Source: Brevundimonas denitrificans (GTDB lineage: Bacteria; Pseudomonadota; Alphaproteobacteria; Caulobacterales; Caulobacteraceae). From it: 64,000 nt of DNA. Position numbers and translations under genes: made by a program. A model generated the notes under the pieces. The model saw nothing but the letters and a program-made list of their open reading frames with translations. It did not search any database and had not been told where the DNA came from. Position 1 is the stretch's first letter, and each line of letters starts with the position of its first letter. Location of the stretch: contig NZ_BSOY01000002.1 of the NCBI RefSeq assembly GCF_030160755.1, positions 45,988 through 109,987 on the forward strand. The letters are read 5' to 3'. Positions 7,782-16,307 of the stretch are shown here, in pieces.

Positions 7782-10052
7782 ATGTTGGGTGACAATTCTT
7801 TCTCTGGAGATCAGGGACCCTGGCCTGAGAAGGGGGCGACCAGCCCTCGGGAATTGTCTTCGGACGCTGCCCGCGGAAGCGGTTGGGCGGACAAGTCGGA
7901 GGAACTCCCGCTTGTCGATCTCGCCACCTATTGGCGGCTGGCGCTCAAATATCGTTTCCTGATCATCGGTTGCTTCCTCGGCGCCCTTGTCGTCGGCGCG
8001 ACCCTCACGCTGCTCATGACGCCGATCTACACGGCGCAGGCGACTCTCCAGATCGACCGGGAGGCGGCGCGAGTCCTCGACTCCGAAGATGTCGCTCCCA
8101 GAGAAAACATGATGCAGGGCGAGGAATTCTTCCAGACCCAGTACGGCCTGTTGCGTAGCCGGTCGCTCGCGGAACGCGTGATCGAGAGCCTCGGGCTGGC
8201 GAGTTCCAACGCCGCCCTTGAAGCGATGGGTATCGAGGCGCCTGAAGCCGGAGGCACTGCCGCCTCCCAGGCCGCGCGCCGCAAGGCCGCAGCCCTTGAC
8301 GCCCTCCAGGCCAACCTTAGCGTCTCCCCCGTTCGCGGCTCGAGGCTGGTCGCGGTCGGCTATGACAACCCCAACCCCGTCGTCGCCGCGCGCATCGCCA
8401 ACGGTTTCGCCGAGAATTTCATCCAGTCCAACCTGGACCGGAAGTTCGAAAGCTCGGCATATGCCCGGCAATTTCTTGAGGAGCGGATCGCCCAGACCAA
8501 GGAACGGCTGGAGTCCGCGGAACGGCAGCTGGTCGCCTACGCCGCCAACAATCAGATCATCAACGTCGGCGAGCCCAGCGAAGGCGCTGCGGCGGGCGGC
8601 GCGACCGAGTCCTTGACGTCCAACAATCTGGTCGCGCTCAACAGCGCCCTCGCCCGTACCCGCGCCGAACGCGTCGCCGCTGAGGAACGCTGGCGTTCCG
8701 CCCGGACGACCGAGCTGATGACCCTGCCTGAAGTCCTTCAGAACCCGTCCATCCAGAGACTGACGGAACAGCGGGCGGTCCTGGATGCGGAGTACCAGCA
8801 AAAGCTCAGCATCTATCAGCCGGACTACCCGGAAATGGTCCGTCTGCGGGCCCAGATCGAGGAAGCTGAGGGCCAGATTCAAACCATCGCCGGCAATATC
8901 CGCAGCTCCATCCGCAGCCAGTATGAAATCGCCGCCAGCCAGGAGCGCTCGCTTCAGGCCCAGGTGAACGGGCTGACGGGCGACGTCCTCGACCTGAGAG
9001 ACCGGTCGATCCAGTACAACATCCTCCAGCGCGAACTGGATACGACCCGCACCCTCTACGAAGGTCTGCTGCAACGCTACAAGGAGGTCGGCGTCACGGG
9101 CGGCGTCACCGCCAACAACATCTCGATCGTCGATCTCGCCACCCCGCCGGACTCGCCGTCGAAGCCCAATCTGCTGTTGAACATGGTGTTTGCGGCCCTG
9201 CTCGGCCTCGGCCTCGGCGGTCTGGCGGCCCTTGTTCTGGAAGCGCTCGACGAGACTCTGGCGACACCCGACGATGTCGAGAAGAAGCTGGGCATCGCGG
9301 TGCTCGGGGTTGTTCCCCTGCTCGAGAAGGGAGAGACCACCGCCAGCGCGCTTTCCGACATCCGATCCGGGTTCTCGGAGGCCTACTATTCGCTTCGAAC
9401 GGCGCTGCAGTTCTCGACCCCCGACGGCGCGCCCAGCAGTCTGCTGGTCTCCAGCGCCCGTCCGGCCGAAGGCAAGTCAACCACCGCCTATGCCGTCGCG
9501 CTCAACCTCGCCCGCGTCGGCAAACGGGTCCTGCTGGTCGATGGCGACCTGCGCAATCCGTCCATGCACCGCGTGGTGGGCGTGGAGAACGAGCGCGGCA
9601 TGAGCAACCTGCTCTCCGGCTCGGCGGATCTGGCTGGGGTCGTGCAGCACACCCGCCAGGAGAATCTGTTCTTCATCCCCTGCGGCCCCCTGCCGCCCAA
9701 CCCGGCCGAACTCTGGGGCGGTGACCGACTGCGCCAGTTCCTGACCGAGACGCGCAACAATTTCGACCACGTGATCGTCGATGGTCCGCCGGTGCTGGGC
9801 TTCGCGGACGCCCCGATGCTGGCGGCCGCTGTCAGCGGCGTCCTCTTCGTGCTGGAATCCCGCGGCACCCGCCGGGGTCAGGCGCGCGGAGCCCTTCGGC
9901 GCATCCAGGTGGGCCGGGCCAACCTGCTCGGTGCGGTGCTGACGAAATTCAGCGCCAAATCGACCTCCTATGGCGGCTACGATTACGCCTACGACTACCA
10001 TTACGGCGCCGAACCTGAAGCCAAGGGCGGCAAGAAGGGCAAGCGGGGTTGA
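7782..10052 (+). CDS. Polysaccharide co-polymerase fused to BY-type tyrosine kinase (Wzc/ExoP-like)
   Basis: A 756-residue inner-membrane protein. A Wzz domain starts near residue 43 (VDLATYWRLALKYRF) with the first membrane helix at about 58-80. Long coiled-coil segments follow (about 220-430), then a Wzz-typical proline-rich stretch (ATPPDSPSKPN) and the second helix near 465-490. The cytoplasmic kinase domain has Walker A in SSARPAEGKSTT (Gly564-Lys565-Ser566), the A' motif VLLVDGDLRNPS, and HVIVDGPPVLGF as Walker B. The C-terminal tail has a cluster of six tyrosines near 729-741, the expected autophosphorylation sites. The family controls chain length and export of Wzx/Wzy polysaccharides. 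The next gene starts within its stop codon. Confidence 0.95.
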   Translation: MLGDNSFSGDQGPWPEKGATSPRELSSDAARGSGWADKSEELPLVDLATYWRLALKYRFLIIGCFLGALVVGATLTLLMTPIYTAQATLQIDREAARVLDSEDVAPRENMMQGEEFFQTQYGLLRSRSLAERVIESLGLASSNAALEAMGIEAPEAGGTAASQAARRKAAALDALQANLSVSPVRGSRLVAVGYDNPNPVVAARIANGFAENFIQSNLDRKFESSAYARQFLEERIAQTKERLESAERQLVAYAANNQIINVGEPSEGAAAGGATESLTSNNLVALNSALARTRAERVAAEERWRSARTTELMTLPEVLQNPSIQRLTEQRAVLDAEYQQKLSIYQPDYPEMVRLRAQIEEAEGQIQTIAGNIRSSIRSQYEIAASQERSLQAQVNGLTGDVLDLRDRSIQYNILQRELDTTRTLYEGLLQRYKEVGVTGGVTANNISIVDLATPPDSPSKPNLLLNMVFAALLGLGLGGLAALVLEALDETLATPDDVEKKLGIAVLGVVPLLEKGETTASALSDIRSGFSEAYYSLRTALQFSTPDGAPSSLLVSSARPAEGKSTTAYAVALNLARVGKRVLLVDGDLRNPSMHRVVGVENERGMSNLLSGSADLAGVVQHTRQENLFFIPCGPLPPNPAELWGGDRLRQFLTETRNNFDHVIVDGPPVLGFADAPMLAAAVSGVLFVLESRGTRRGQARGALRRIQVGRANLLGAVLTKFSAKSTSYGGYDYAYDYHYGAEPEAKGGKKGKRG

Positions 10053-11293
10053 GGGACCGGGCGGACACGTCCGCCGCCCCTCGCCGGCTTTCGGGCTTGG
10101 GGGACATCGCCTCCTATGGCCTGGTGGTCGGCGCGATGGTCCTGGGCTGGCAGATCGCGATCCAGCCCCTGATCCAGAGGGCGCCCGTCGAGATCGCGGT
10201 CCGCCTCGCCCCCGGATCGCCGATGGTCTTGCGGCGGGCGGCGGAATCCGAGCTGACCGCCGGGCGTGTCGACAACGCCGCGGCCCTCAGCCGTGACGCC
10301 CTCATCCGGTCGCCCTTTGACGTGCGGGCGCTTCGCGTCCTCGGCCTGACCGAAGCCCGGGCAAGGCGCGAGGATGCGGCGGACGACATCCTGACGCTGG
10401 CCGGAAACTGGAGCCTGCGGGACGACCCCACCCATGCCTGGCTGGTCGACCGCCGCCTTCGGCGCGGCGACTACGCCTCATCCTTCGCCCACGCCGATAC
10501 GCTGGTTCGGCGACGGGAGGACATTCAGCCCCAGGTCTTCCGGCTGTTCACCGCCGCCGGCGCCGCGGATCCGCAGCGATCCCTGCCGGTTGTCGCCCGA
10601 TTGCTCGCCGCGCGCCCCCCGTGGCGCATGGCCTACCTCAACAGCCTGAACGAGACGCCGCAAGGTCTCCAGGTGGCCGCGAGCTTGGCGATCCTGCTTC
10701 AGGCTGGCGCCGCGCCCTTCACCAACGATGAGTTACACCAATTCTACAGCGCATTGGGGAATGCGGGGAGTATTGAGAGCGTACAGACTATCCGACGGCG
10801 CTTGAATCGCCCTCCGATTGATACTGCAGTAACCAATGGCGGCTTCGACGAGGCGGACCATCCCGCGCCCTTCCAGTGGCGGCTCTATGAGAACGCGGGG
10901 ATTGTAGCGGAAATCGCCGCGGATGACCTCAACCCGTCCAACGCGGCCCTGCGGGTCGATTACGACGGCTATGCCACGGGCACGATTGCCGAGCAGCTAA
11001 CCTACCTGACGCCAGGTGCCTACCGTCTTACCGCCGCCGTCAGGAGCGAGACCGGGAACCCCAGCGTCCGACTGGCATGGACTCTCTCATGCGCCACCGG
11101 GGGGGGTGAGAAGGTCTCAGTTCCCACTGCAATTCCTGACGCAACCGCCAACACCTGGACGAACCTGTCGGGACGGTTCGAAGTCCAGGCCAGCTGTCCG
11201 GCGCAATGGCTGAGGCTGGAGACCCGGTCGGGCGACAGCCGGGCCCCGAACGCGGTCTGGTTCGATCGGATAGTCATTTCCCCTGCCAGTTGA
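10049..11293 (+). CDS. TPR-like membrane protein with C-terminal carbohydrate-binding-like domain
   Basis: A 414-residue protein starting at TTG 10049, which overlaps the kinase stop codon by 4 bp (TTGA), so the two are translationally coupled. After a short basic segment there is one membrane helix at about residues 18-40. Helical repeats resembling TPRs follow (about 45-250, for example SRDALIRSPFDVRALRVLGL), then a beta-rich domain from about 262 (VTNGGFDEADHPAPFQWRL) to the end. The latter has the NGGFE-type opening and jelly-roll pattern of CBM4/9-like modules. This suggests a periplasmic glycan-binding accessory for export or chain-length control. A patch of lower GC near 10730-10840 marks the domain junction. 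I do not recognise a named gene. Confidence 0.75.
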   Translation: MRDRADTSAAPRRLSGLGDIASYGLVVGAMVLGWQIAIQPLIQRAPVEIAVRLAPGSPMVLRRAAESELTAGRVDNAAALSRDALIRSPFDVRALRVLGLTEARARREDAADDILTLAGNWSLRDDPTHAWLVDRRLRRGDYASSFAHADTLVRRREDIQPQVFRLFTAAGAADPQRSLPVVARLLAARPPWRMAYLNSLNETPQGLQVAASLAILLQAGAAPFTNDELHQFYSALGNAGSIESVQTIRRRLNRPPIDTAVTNGGFDEADHPAPFQWRLYENAGIVAEIAADDLNPSNAALRVDYDGYATGTIAEQLTYLTPGAYRLTAAVRSETGNPSVRLAWTLSCATGGGEKVSVPTAIPDATANTWTNLSGRFEVQASCPAQWLRLETRSGDSRAPNAVWFDRIVISPAS

Positions 11294-11423
11294 ATTCCGC
11301 ACCATTCAGTAGCCGGGTGTTCGGCTTGAATCCGTATTGCTTTTGGAACCTTCGCCCCCTATACACATTCTCGATAGCTCGCGGGTCCGCCCGTCGTACC
11401 AATAGAATCCAGGGGATCAACGC

Positions 11424-11645
11424 ATGCGTAAGACCATTGCTGCCGTCACGGCGGGCTTGCTGCTCGTAGCCGGCCAAGCTGCCGCCGCCAATAATTCAGC
11501 CGTCACCCGCGTCGGTGACCGCGTCGGCGCCAGCGCCGAAGCCAATTCCGAGTTCGCCGGTGTGCCGATTTTCGTGCTTCTGATCGGCGCGGCCGTTCTG
11601 GTCACGACGGTCGTGGTTGCGACCGACGACGGTGAAAGCGACTAA
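11424..11645 (+). CDS. Small exported membrane protein, 73 residues, unknown function
   Basis: Residues 1-21 are a clear signal peptide (MRKTIAAVTAG through GQAAAA). A short polar region follows, then one membrane helix at about 46-66 (VPIFVLLIGAAVLVTTVVV), and an acidic tail DDGESD. It lies between the glycan-binding-like protein and the ligase/polymerase gene, all rightward, with 130 bp upstream. I recognise no family by name, although short signal-plus-helix proteins are common in sphingomonad and caulobacter exopolysaccharide loci. A structural or regulatory partner of the export machine is a guess. The coding call rests on start position, signal peptide quality and strand agreement with its neighbours. 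Confidence 0.7.
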   Translation: MRKTIAAVTAGLLLVAGQAAAANNSAVTRVGDRVGASAEANSEFAGVPIFVLLIGAAVLVTTVVVATDDGESD

Positions 11646-11691
11646 GACGGACTGCGGTCGCGCCGCGTTCTCCAACCAACTGACATAGCGC

Positions 11692-13026
11692 GTGCCGAAA
11701 AATACCTGGAAGGGCCAGTGGGACTTAGTCGCGATTTCGGCTTTGGTCCTGCTGGCCTTTTCCATTGCCTTCGGCGGCGCCAGCCGCAACCACGCTCTTC
11801 GTCTGGCGCTTGTTGAACTTGCGTCCCTGCCGCTTCTGGTGCTTGCAGCCCGGCGGCTGATTCTCTCCGGCCTGTGGCGCGAGCATCTGTTTTCGCTTGG
11901 CTTGTTGGCGGCGATCGTCGCCATTCCGCTAATCCAGTTGATTCCGCTCCCCGCGGCGGTGTGGACCAGTCTTCCCGGCCGTGACCAGATGGTGCTGGCC
12001 CTTGAGCTCGCCGGTCTGGAGCCCGGCTGGGTGCCGTTGAGCCTGACCCCCGACCGAACTTGGGGATCAGTCCTGGCGCTGGTGCCCCCCGCCGCCCTTT
12101 TCCTCGCCATGCTGTCGCTGTCCCATCTCCACAGGCAGCGGTTGGCGCAGTTCTATATCGCCGCAGCCATCGCGGGCATTCTACTCGGGGCTGCCCAACT
12201 GGCCAGCCACGGCCTCTACCTCTGGGATTGGGGGGAAGCGGGCCAGATCAGGGGCTTTTTCGCCAATCGCAATCACCTGGCGTCCTCCCTTCTGATCGTC
12301 CTGCCCTTTGCAGTCATATTCGGCGCAGCGACGCTCAGACAACGCGATCAACGGACAGCGGCGCTGTGGTTCGGCGCTCTCTTTGCGGGCCTGGTCGTCG
12401 TGGCTCTTGCGGCGATCCGCTCGCGCGCGGGCATCACCCTGTTCGCGCCGGTCATGCTGATCAGCCTGCTGGCCGCCTGGATCGCCGCCGGACGCGGCCG
12501 GCCGGGTACGGGTCTGCTGGTGATGATTGGTTCGATCGGAGCGGCGCTGACGGCCGTGGCGGTGCTGGCCCTTCCGCCGGTCCTCGCGCGGTTTGACACT
12601 GAGGGTGCACCCGAGGTTCGCCTCGAACGCTGGCCTCTGGTGGCGGAGACAGCCCAGACCTACCTGCCGCTCGGATCCGGCATCGGCAGTTTCGACGCTG
12701 TCTATCGCTCGGTTGAGCCGCTGGAGGAGTTGGACGGCAGCTTCTTCAACCAGGCCCACAACGACTACCTCGAGACATGGCTGGAAGCCGGCTGGCTGGG
12801 GATCGGCGTGATATTGGCGTTCCTGGTCTGGTACGCTCGAAGATGCTGGTCTGCGTGGAAGTCGCCGCCGTCCCGCGAGGGCGACCTGCAGCGCGCCGCC
12901 AGCATCGGCATTCTGCTCCTGCACTCCGCCGGAGACTATCCCCTGCGGACGATCACCCTGGCTGTCGTCTTCGCCATGTGTTGCGGCCTTCTCGAACTGG
13001 CCCGGCGAACCGACCAGGCTCACTGA
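11692..13026 (+). CDS. O-antigen ligase / Wzy-family membrane protein
   Basis: A 444-residue polytopic membrane protein with about 10-12 hydrophobic segments. The diagnostic loop IRGFFANRNHLASSLLIV (near residue 190) and the C-terminal periplasmic part (GSGIGSFDAVYRSVEP, then FNQAHNDYLETWLEAGWLG) match the Wzy_C family of O-antigen ligases and polymerases. It starts at GTG 11692, 46 bp after the small membrane protein gene. As a second Wzy-like candidate lies at 24049-25398, this one may be a ligase or the polymerase for a different glycan. A GC-rich hairpin downstream (13083-13101) could end transcription from both converging sides. Confidence 0.88.
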   Translation: MPKNTWKGQWDLVAISALVLLAFSIAFGGASRNHALRLALVELASLPLLVLAARRLILSGLWREHLFSLGLLAAIVAIPLIQLIPLPAAVWTSLPGRDQMVLALELAGLEPGWVPLSLTPDRTWGSVLALVPPAALFLAMLSLSHLHRQRLAQFYIAAAIAGILLGAAQLASHGLYLWDWGEAGQIRGFFANRNHLASSLLIVLPFAVIFGAATLRQRDQRTAALWFGALFAGLVVVALAAIRSRAGITLFAPVMLISLLAAWIAAGRGRPGTGLLVMIGSIGAALTAVAVLALPPVLARFDTEGAPEVRLERWPLVAETAQTYLPLGSGIGSFDAVYRSVEPLEELDGSFFNQAHNDYLETWLEAGWLGIGVILAFLVWYARRCWSAWKSPPSREGDLQRAASIGILLLHSAGDYPLRTITLAVVFAMCCGLLELARRTDQAH

Positions 13027-13082
13027 GCGCGGCCGCATCGGGAGGCGACGACCGACCCGCGCAAAGGTCGGGACACGCCTTC

Positions 13083-13101
13083 GCGGCCGGCGTCCGGCCG
13101 C
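13083..13101. terminator. GC-rich hairpin between convergent genes
   Basis: GCGGCCGG and CCGGCCGC form a perfect 8-bp stem with a 3-nt loop in the 92 bp between the ligase gene and the leftward phosphoesterase gene. A second, shorter stem (CCGACC 13052-13057 with GGTCGG 13066-13071) precedes it. No T-run is present on either side, so termination is suggested only by position. Confidence 0.4.
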
Positions 13102-13118
13102 TCCCCAAGGGCGGCGAA

Positions 13119-14012
13119 CTACCGAACGCCTTCGATCTCGGCGTGCGCGGATTCGAGCCGCTCGGTGTGAAGCACCACGCCCGCATCGTCCGTGGGCAGA
13201 TATTCTTCACTCCCGTATCGGGCCTCCGACGTCCTCCGCGGGCCGATGGTCTGCAGGAGGCGTCGATCCTGCCTCTCCAACCGCACGGCGCTCAGCACCC
13301 CGGAATGGTAGGCCTTGGTATCCATCCCGATCCGGCGATGATCCGCATGAACGCGAGGGGTCGGCGTATGGCCATGCACGACCACGCGCTCGAACCCCGT
13401 CCGGCTGTTCAGGAATGGCTGCCGGATCCACATCAGATCCTCCGCGGACTGCCGGTCCAGCGCCACCCCTGGCCGTGCGCCCGCGTGGGTGAAGAAATAG
13501 TCCCCGACGGTCAGGCTCAGTTCCAGGTCCTCAAGAAAGGCCATCTCTCGCGCCGTCAGCTTGTGCCGCAGGTCAGCCGCCACTCGCGCCCAGGCCTCCG
13601 TCCGGTGGGCGAGATTGGGCACTCTCAGTCCATATGAGCGCAACGCATTGTCGCCCCCGTACTCGCACCATTTGGGTCCGGTGGAGGGATCGTCGAGAAA
13701 GCCCAGCATCGCCTGCTCATGGTTTCCTTTCAGAAACCGCCATTCGACGCCCTGGATGACCGGCAGATCTGCGAGAAACTGAAGCACGCCGCGGGAGTCT
13801 GGTCCCCGGTCAATGTAATCGCCCAGAAAGATCACCACCTTGCGGGTGGCGGCGCTCGCATGGAGATCGGCGGCTATTGCTTCCACCAGGGGCTTCAGAA
13901 GATCGAGCCGACCGTGGATGTCGCCCACGGCCCACACAACCGTTCCGTCCGGAACGGCCGGCGCCGCCGGCGCGGCTACCTGGGTTCGGGATCGAAAAAG
14001 CTTTGAAAGCAT
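13119..14012 (-). CDS. Metallophosphoesterase (serine/threonine phosphatase-like)
   Basis: A 297-residue cytoplasmic protein of the calcineurin-like phosphoesterase superfamily. The metal-binding blocks are all visible: VGDIHGRLDLL (near residue 30), VIFLGDYIDRGPDS, FLKGNHEQAML, and later histidines in FFTHAGARPG and VVVHGHTPTP. This order matches the bacterial PrpA/ApaH-like group that acts on phosphoproteins or dinucleoside polyphosphates. It is a single leftward gene between two polysaccharide segments. One speculative role is dephosphorylating the tyrosine kinase encoded at 7782-10052, but nothing in the sequence links them. A 487-bp gap with an AT-rich dyad lies upstream. Confidence 0.88.
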   Translation of the reverse strand: MLSKLFRSRTQVAAPAAPAVPDGTVVWAVGDIHGRLDLLKPLVEAIAADLHASAATRKVVIFLGDYIDRGPDSRGVLQFLADLPVIQGVEWRFLKGNHEQAMLGFLDDPSTGPKWCEYGGDNALRSYGLRVPNLAHRTEAWARVAADLRHKLTAREMAFLEDLELSLTVGDYFFTHAGARPGVALDRQSAEDLMWIRQPFLNSRTGFERVVVHGHTPTPRVHADHRRIGMDTKAYHSGVLSAVRLERQDRRLLQTIGPRRTSEARYGSEEYLPTDDAGVVLHTERLESAHAEIEGVR

Positions 14013-14499
14013 GGGCCTCTGAACACAACTGGGCGTTGGCGGCGGCTGTCGCCTTCCGTCGGAACGCTACGCCTCCTATAGCAGCGACGGTGTTGCGCAA
14101 GAAGGGCGGCATCGACTCAGGCGTCGAGAGAGCGCCACTTGAACCGCGGACCGTGCCGGGTTGCATCAATATTGCCAAAGTGTAAATATTGAGGCGGGGA
14201 ATGTTGCATGGCTGAAATTCATTCGCAAAGTCTGCGCGCCGGCGATAGCTGGAACAGGGCGCCGCTGCGTGCAGCCGGGCTATACGGCGAGCTCCAGCCT
14301 TTGCCCCTCCCAGCGGGCGCGCCACTATCCTCCACGATGACGCGCCAGTCCCGGCCCAAGCCGGCTGTCACCGGTTAGGCGCTCCAGCGCCCTGCCAACG
14401 CCGCTCATGGGTTCACGCCGCTGCGGGTCGGCCGCCGCAATCTGGTAGAGCGCGACACCCCGGGGGACGGACAGCCCCCGGCCGAAAGCGCAGATCGGC
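14013..14499. other. Intergenic region, no gene seen
   Basis: These 487 bp lie between two leftward genes, downstream of the PglE-like gene and upstream of the phosphoesterase. No frame here shows protein-like composition. It holds the AT-rich dyad at 14166-14192, the repeated hexamer TTGCAT (14161-14166 and 14204-14209), and a small GGCGC/GCGCC hairpin (14378-14391) that could weakly end the polysaccharide operon. The phosphoesterase promoter is probably here. Confidence 0.55.
14166..14192. promoter_or_regulatory. AT-rich 8-bp inverted repeat (candidate operator)
   Basis: TCAATATT at 14166-14173 and AATATTGA at 14185-14192 are perfect inverted copies with an 11-bp spacer. The centre-to-centre distance of 19 bp puts both arms on roughly the same face of the helix. 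The site is about 154-180 bp upstream of the phosphoesterase start in a very GC-rich context. The regulator is unknown. Confidence 0.4.
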
Positions 14500-15675
14500 T
14501 TATCTCGCAGCCTCGCTCAGGACCGCGTCGAGCACGGAGCAGGCCTTGGCCACTTCAGTCTCGGTCAAGGTCGGATGCACTAACAGGGCGATGGCGGTTT
14601 CGCCGAGCCGGCGCGCCGTCCGCAGCCGCTCCGCCGGCCGCCAGCCGGTGCCGTCGAAGGCCCGTTCCATGTAAACCTCGGACGCCGAGCCGTGGAAACA
14701 GGGGACGCCGGCCGCGTTGATGGCCTCGATGATCCGGTCCCGGCTCCAGCCTTCCGCCAACCGTTCCGGCTGCACGAAGGCGTAGAACCGGTACCAGGCG
14801 TGGTCGATCCCCTCGGGCGTCGCGGGTACGCGAACCAGGTCATGAGCCCGGCACGCCTCGGCGAGAGCGTCAGCGATGGCGGTGCGCCGCATGGTCCAGG
14901 CCGGCATCCGCTCAAGCTGGATCAGGCCGATGGCGGCCTGCATCTCGATCATCCGCCCGTTGGTCCCGAAGCTGTCGTAGACCTGCCGCGGACCTGAGGG
15001 ACGGGGGCGCTCCTGGTTCGCGTGCCCGCTCTTGCCGTGGTCCTTGTAGGACCACATGAACGAAGAAAGGGCGGGGTCGTTCGTGGTGACCATTCCGCCT
15101 TCCCCGCCCGTGGTCATGATCTTGTCCTGACAGAAGGACCAGGCCCCGATGTGGCCGATCGACCCCACACTGCGGCCGCGATAGCGGGCGCCGTGCGCCT
15201 GGGCGCAGTCCTCAATCACCTTCAGCCCGTTCTGCGCCGCCAGGGCCATGATGGGATCCATGTCGCACGGCATCCCGCCGAGATGGACGCAGATGACGGC
15301 CTTGGTGCGCGGGGTCAGCACCGCCGAAATGGTCTCCGCCGTGATGTTCTGGCTGTCGGCGTCGACATCGGCGAACACCGGGACCGCCCCGGCGGTGACG
15401 ATGCAGGAGGCCGAGGCCATGAACGTCCTCGAGGTGGTGATGACTTCATCGCCGGGGCCGACCCCAAGGGCCTTCAATGCCGCCTCCAGAGCCATCGTGC
15501 CGTTGGCAAGAGCGACGGCGTGGCGGGTCCCCACCCAGTCGGCGAAGCGACGCTCGAACTCGCGGCACCGGTCCCCGGTCCAGTAGTTGACCCGGTTCGA
15601 GGCCAACACGGCCGAGACCGCCTCGATCTCCTCGGGCGTGAACGACGGCCAGGGGGAGAAGGGGGTGTCAAGCAT
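14500..15675 (-). CDS. pglE: DegT/DnrJ/EryC1/StrS aminotransferase (PglE-like)
   Basis: A 391-residue PLP-dependent sugar aminotransferase. The fold-type I motifs are visible: GTMALEAALKALGVGPGDEVI (PLP phosphate region), VIEDCAQAHGA (Asp contacting the ring), and WSFCQDKIMTTGGEGGM with the Schiff-base Lys in QDK. With the 4,6-dehydratase at 4883 and the acetyltransferase next door, the likely reaction is amination of UDP-4-keto-6-deoxy-GlcNAc at C4, the second step to UDP-di-N-acetylbacillosamine. It is the last gene of the ten-gene operon and overlaps the PglD-like gene by 8 bp. A different 4-amino sugar (for example a perosamine type) is the main alternative; the gene name is a functional suggestion. 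Confidence 0.85.
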   Translation of the reverse strand: MLDTPFSPWPSFTPEEIEAVSAVLASNRVNYWTGDRCREFERRFADWVGTRHAVALANGTMALEAALKALGVGPGDEVITTSRTFMASASCIVTAGAVPVFADVDADSQNITAETISAVLTPRTKAVICVHLGGMPCDMDPIMALAAQNGLKVIEDCAQAHGARYRGRSVGSIGHIGAWSFCQDKIMTTGGEGGMVTTNDPALSSFMWSYKDHGKSGHANQERPRPSGPRQVYDSFGTNGRMIEMQAAIGLIQLERMPAWTMRRTAIADALAEACRAHDLVRVPATPEGIDHAWYRFYAFVQPERLAEGWSRDRIIEAINAAGVPCFHGSASEVYMERAFDGTGWRPAERLRTARRLGETAIALLVHPTLTETEVAKACSVLDAVLSEAAR

Positions 15676-16303
15676 CGTCGTTCCGTTTCAAGGGCCGGGC
15701 TGGCACGCCGACCATAACCATGCCGTCGGGCGCGTCGGCCACCACCGCCGCGCCGGCGCCGACACGGACATCCCTGCCGATCGAGACGCCTTCGCGCACC
15801 GAGGCGCCGAGGCCGATCCAGCTGCACTCCCCGACGGTCGCCCCGCCGCCGAGATGAGATCCCGGGGATAGATGCACGCCGTCGGCCAGACGATCGTCGT
15901 GATCGACGGTCGCCCCCGTATTGATGATGCAGGCCTGACCGATCACGGCGCCGATATTGACCACGGCCCCGGCGAACATCACCGTCCCCGCGTCAATGCG
16001 GGCGTGTCGGCTGACCGTGGCCGAGGGATGGATCAGAACAGCCATGGCGGCGCCCCGCGCGACCAGCGCCCGGTGCCGCTCCAGCCGCGCCCGATTGGCG
16101 CCGATGCCGACGATGACTCCGTCATAGTCGCGGGCCCGCTCGAACAGGGCCCCGGTCGCGCCGACGACGGGCCACGGACCGGACGACGTCCCGACTCCCT
16201 CGTCGTCGAAAAACTCGATCCGGCCCCAGCCCAGAGCTTCCGCGCAGTCGGCGACGACACGGCCGTGCCCGCCGGCGCCGATGATCGCTAGGGAGCGCTT
16301 CAC
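15668..16303 (-). CDS. pglD: NeuD/PglD-type sugar O/N-acetyltransferase
   Basis: I place the start at GTG 16303, four bases after the PglC-like stop codon, because the conserved family start (KRSLAIIGAGGHGRVVADCAE) begins there; this gives 211 residues. An N-terminal Rossmann-like segment binds the UDP sugar. It is followed by a left-handed beta-helix of hexapeptide repeats (about 90-190, for example IHPSATVSRHARIDAGTVMF and GACIINTGATVDHD-like turns). The His in TGATVDHD corresponds to the catalytic base of PglD. Expected reaction: acetyl-CoA-dependent N-acetylation of the UDP-4-amino sugar made by the PglE-like enzyme. The frame continues upstream to 16378 but that part overlaps the PglC-like gene. 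Confidence 0.85.
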   Translation of the reverse strand: MKRSLAIIGAGGHGRVVADCAEALGWGRIEFFDDEGVGTSSGPWPVVGATGALFERARDYDGVIVGIGANRARLERHRALVARGAAMAVLIHPSATVSRHARIDAGTVMFAGAVVNIGAVIGQACIINTGATVDHDDRLADGVHLSPGSHLGGGATVGECSWIGLGASVREGVSIGRDVRVGAGAAVVADAPDGMVMVGVPARPLKRNDDA

Positions 16304-16307
16304 CCGA

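Noticed and set aside
13810..14325. Leftward open frame extending upstream of the phosphoesterase
   Set aside because: Overlaps the phosphoesterase in another frame and has no start context or family features.
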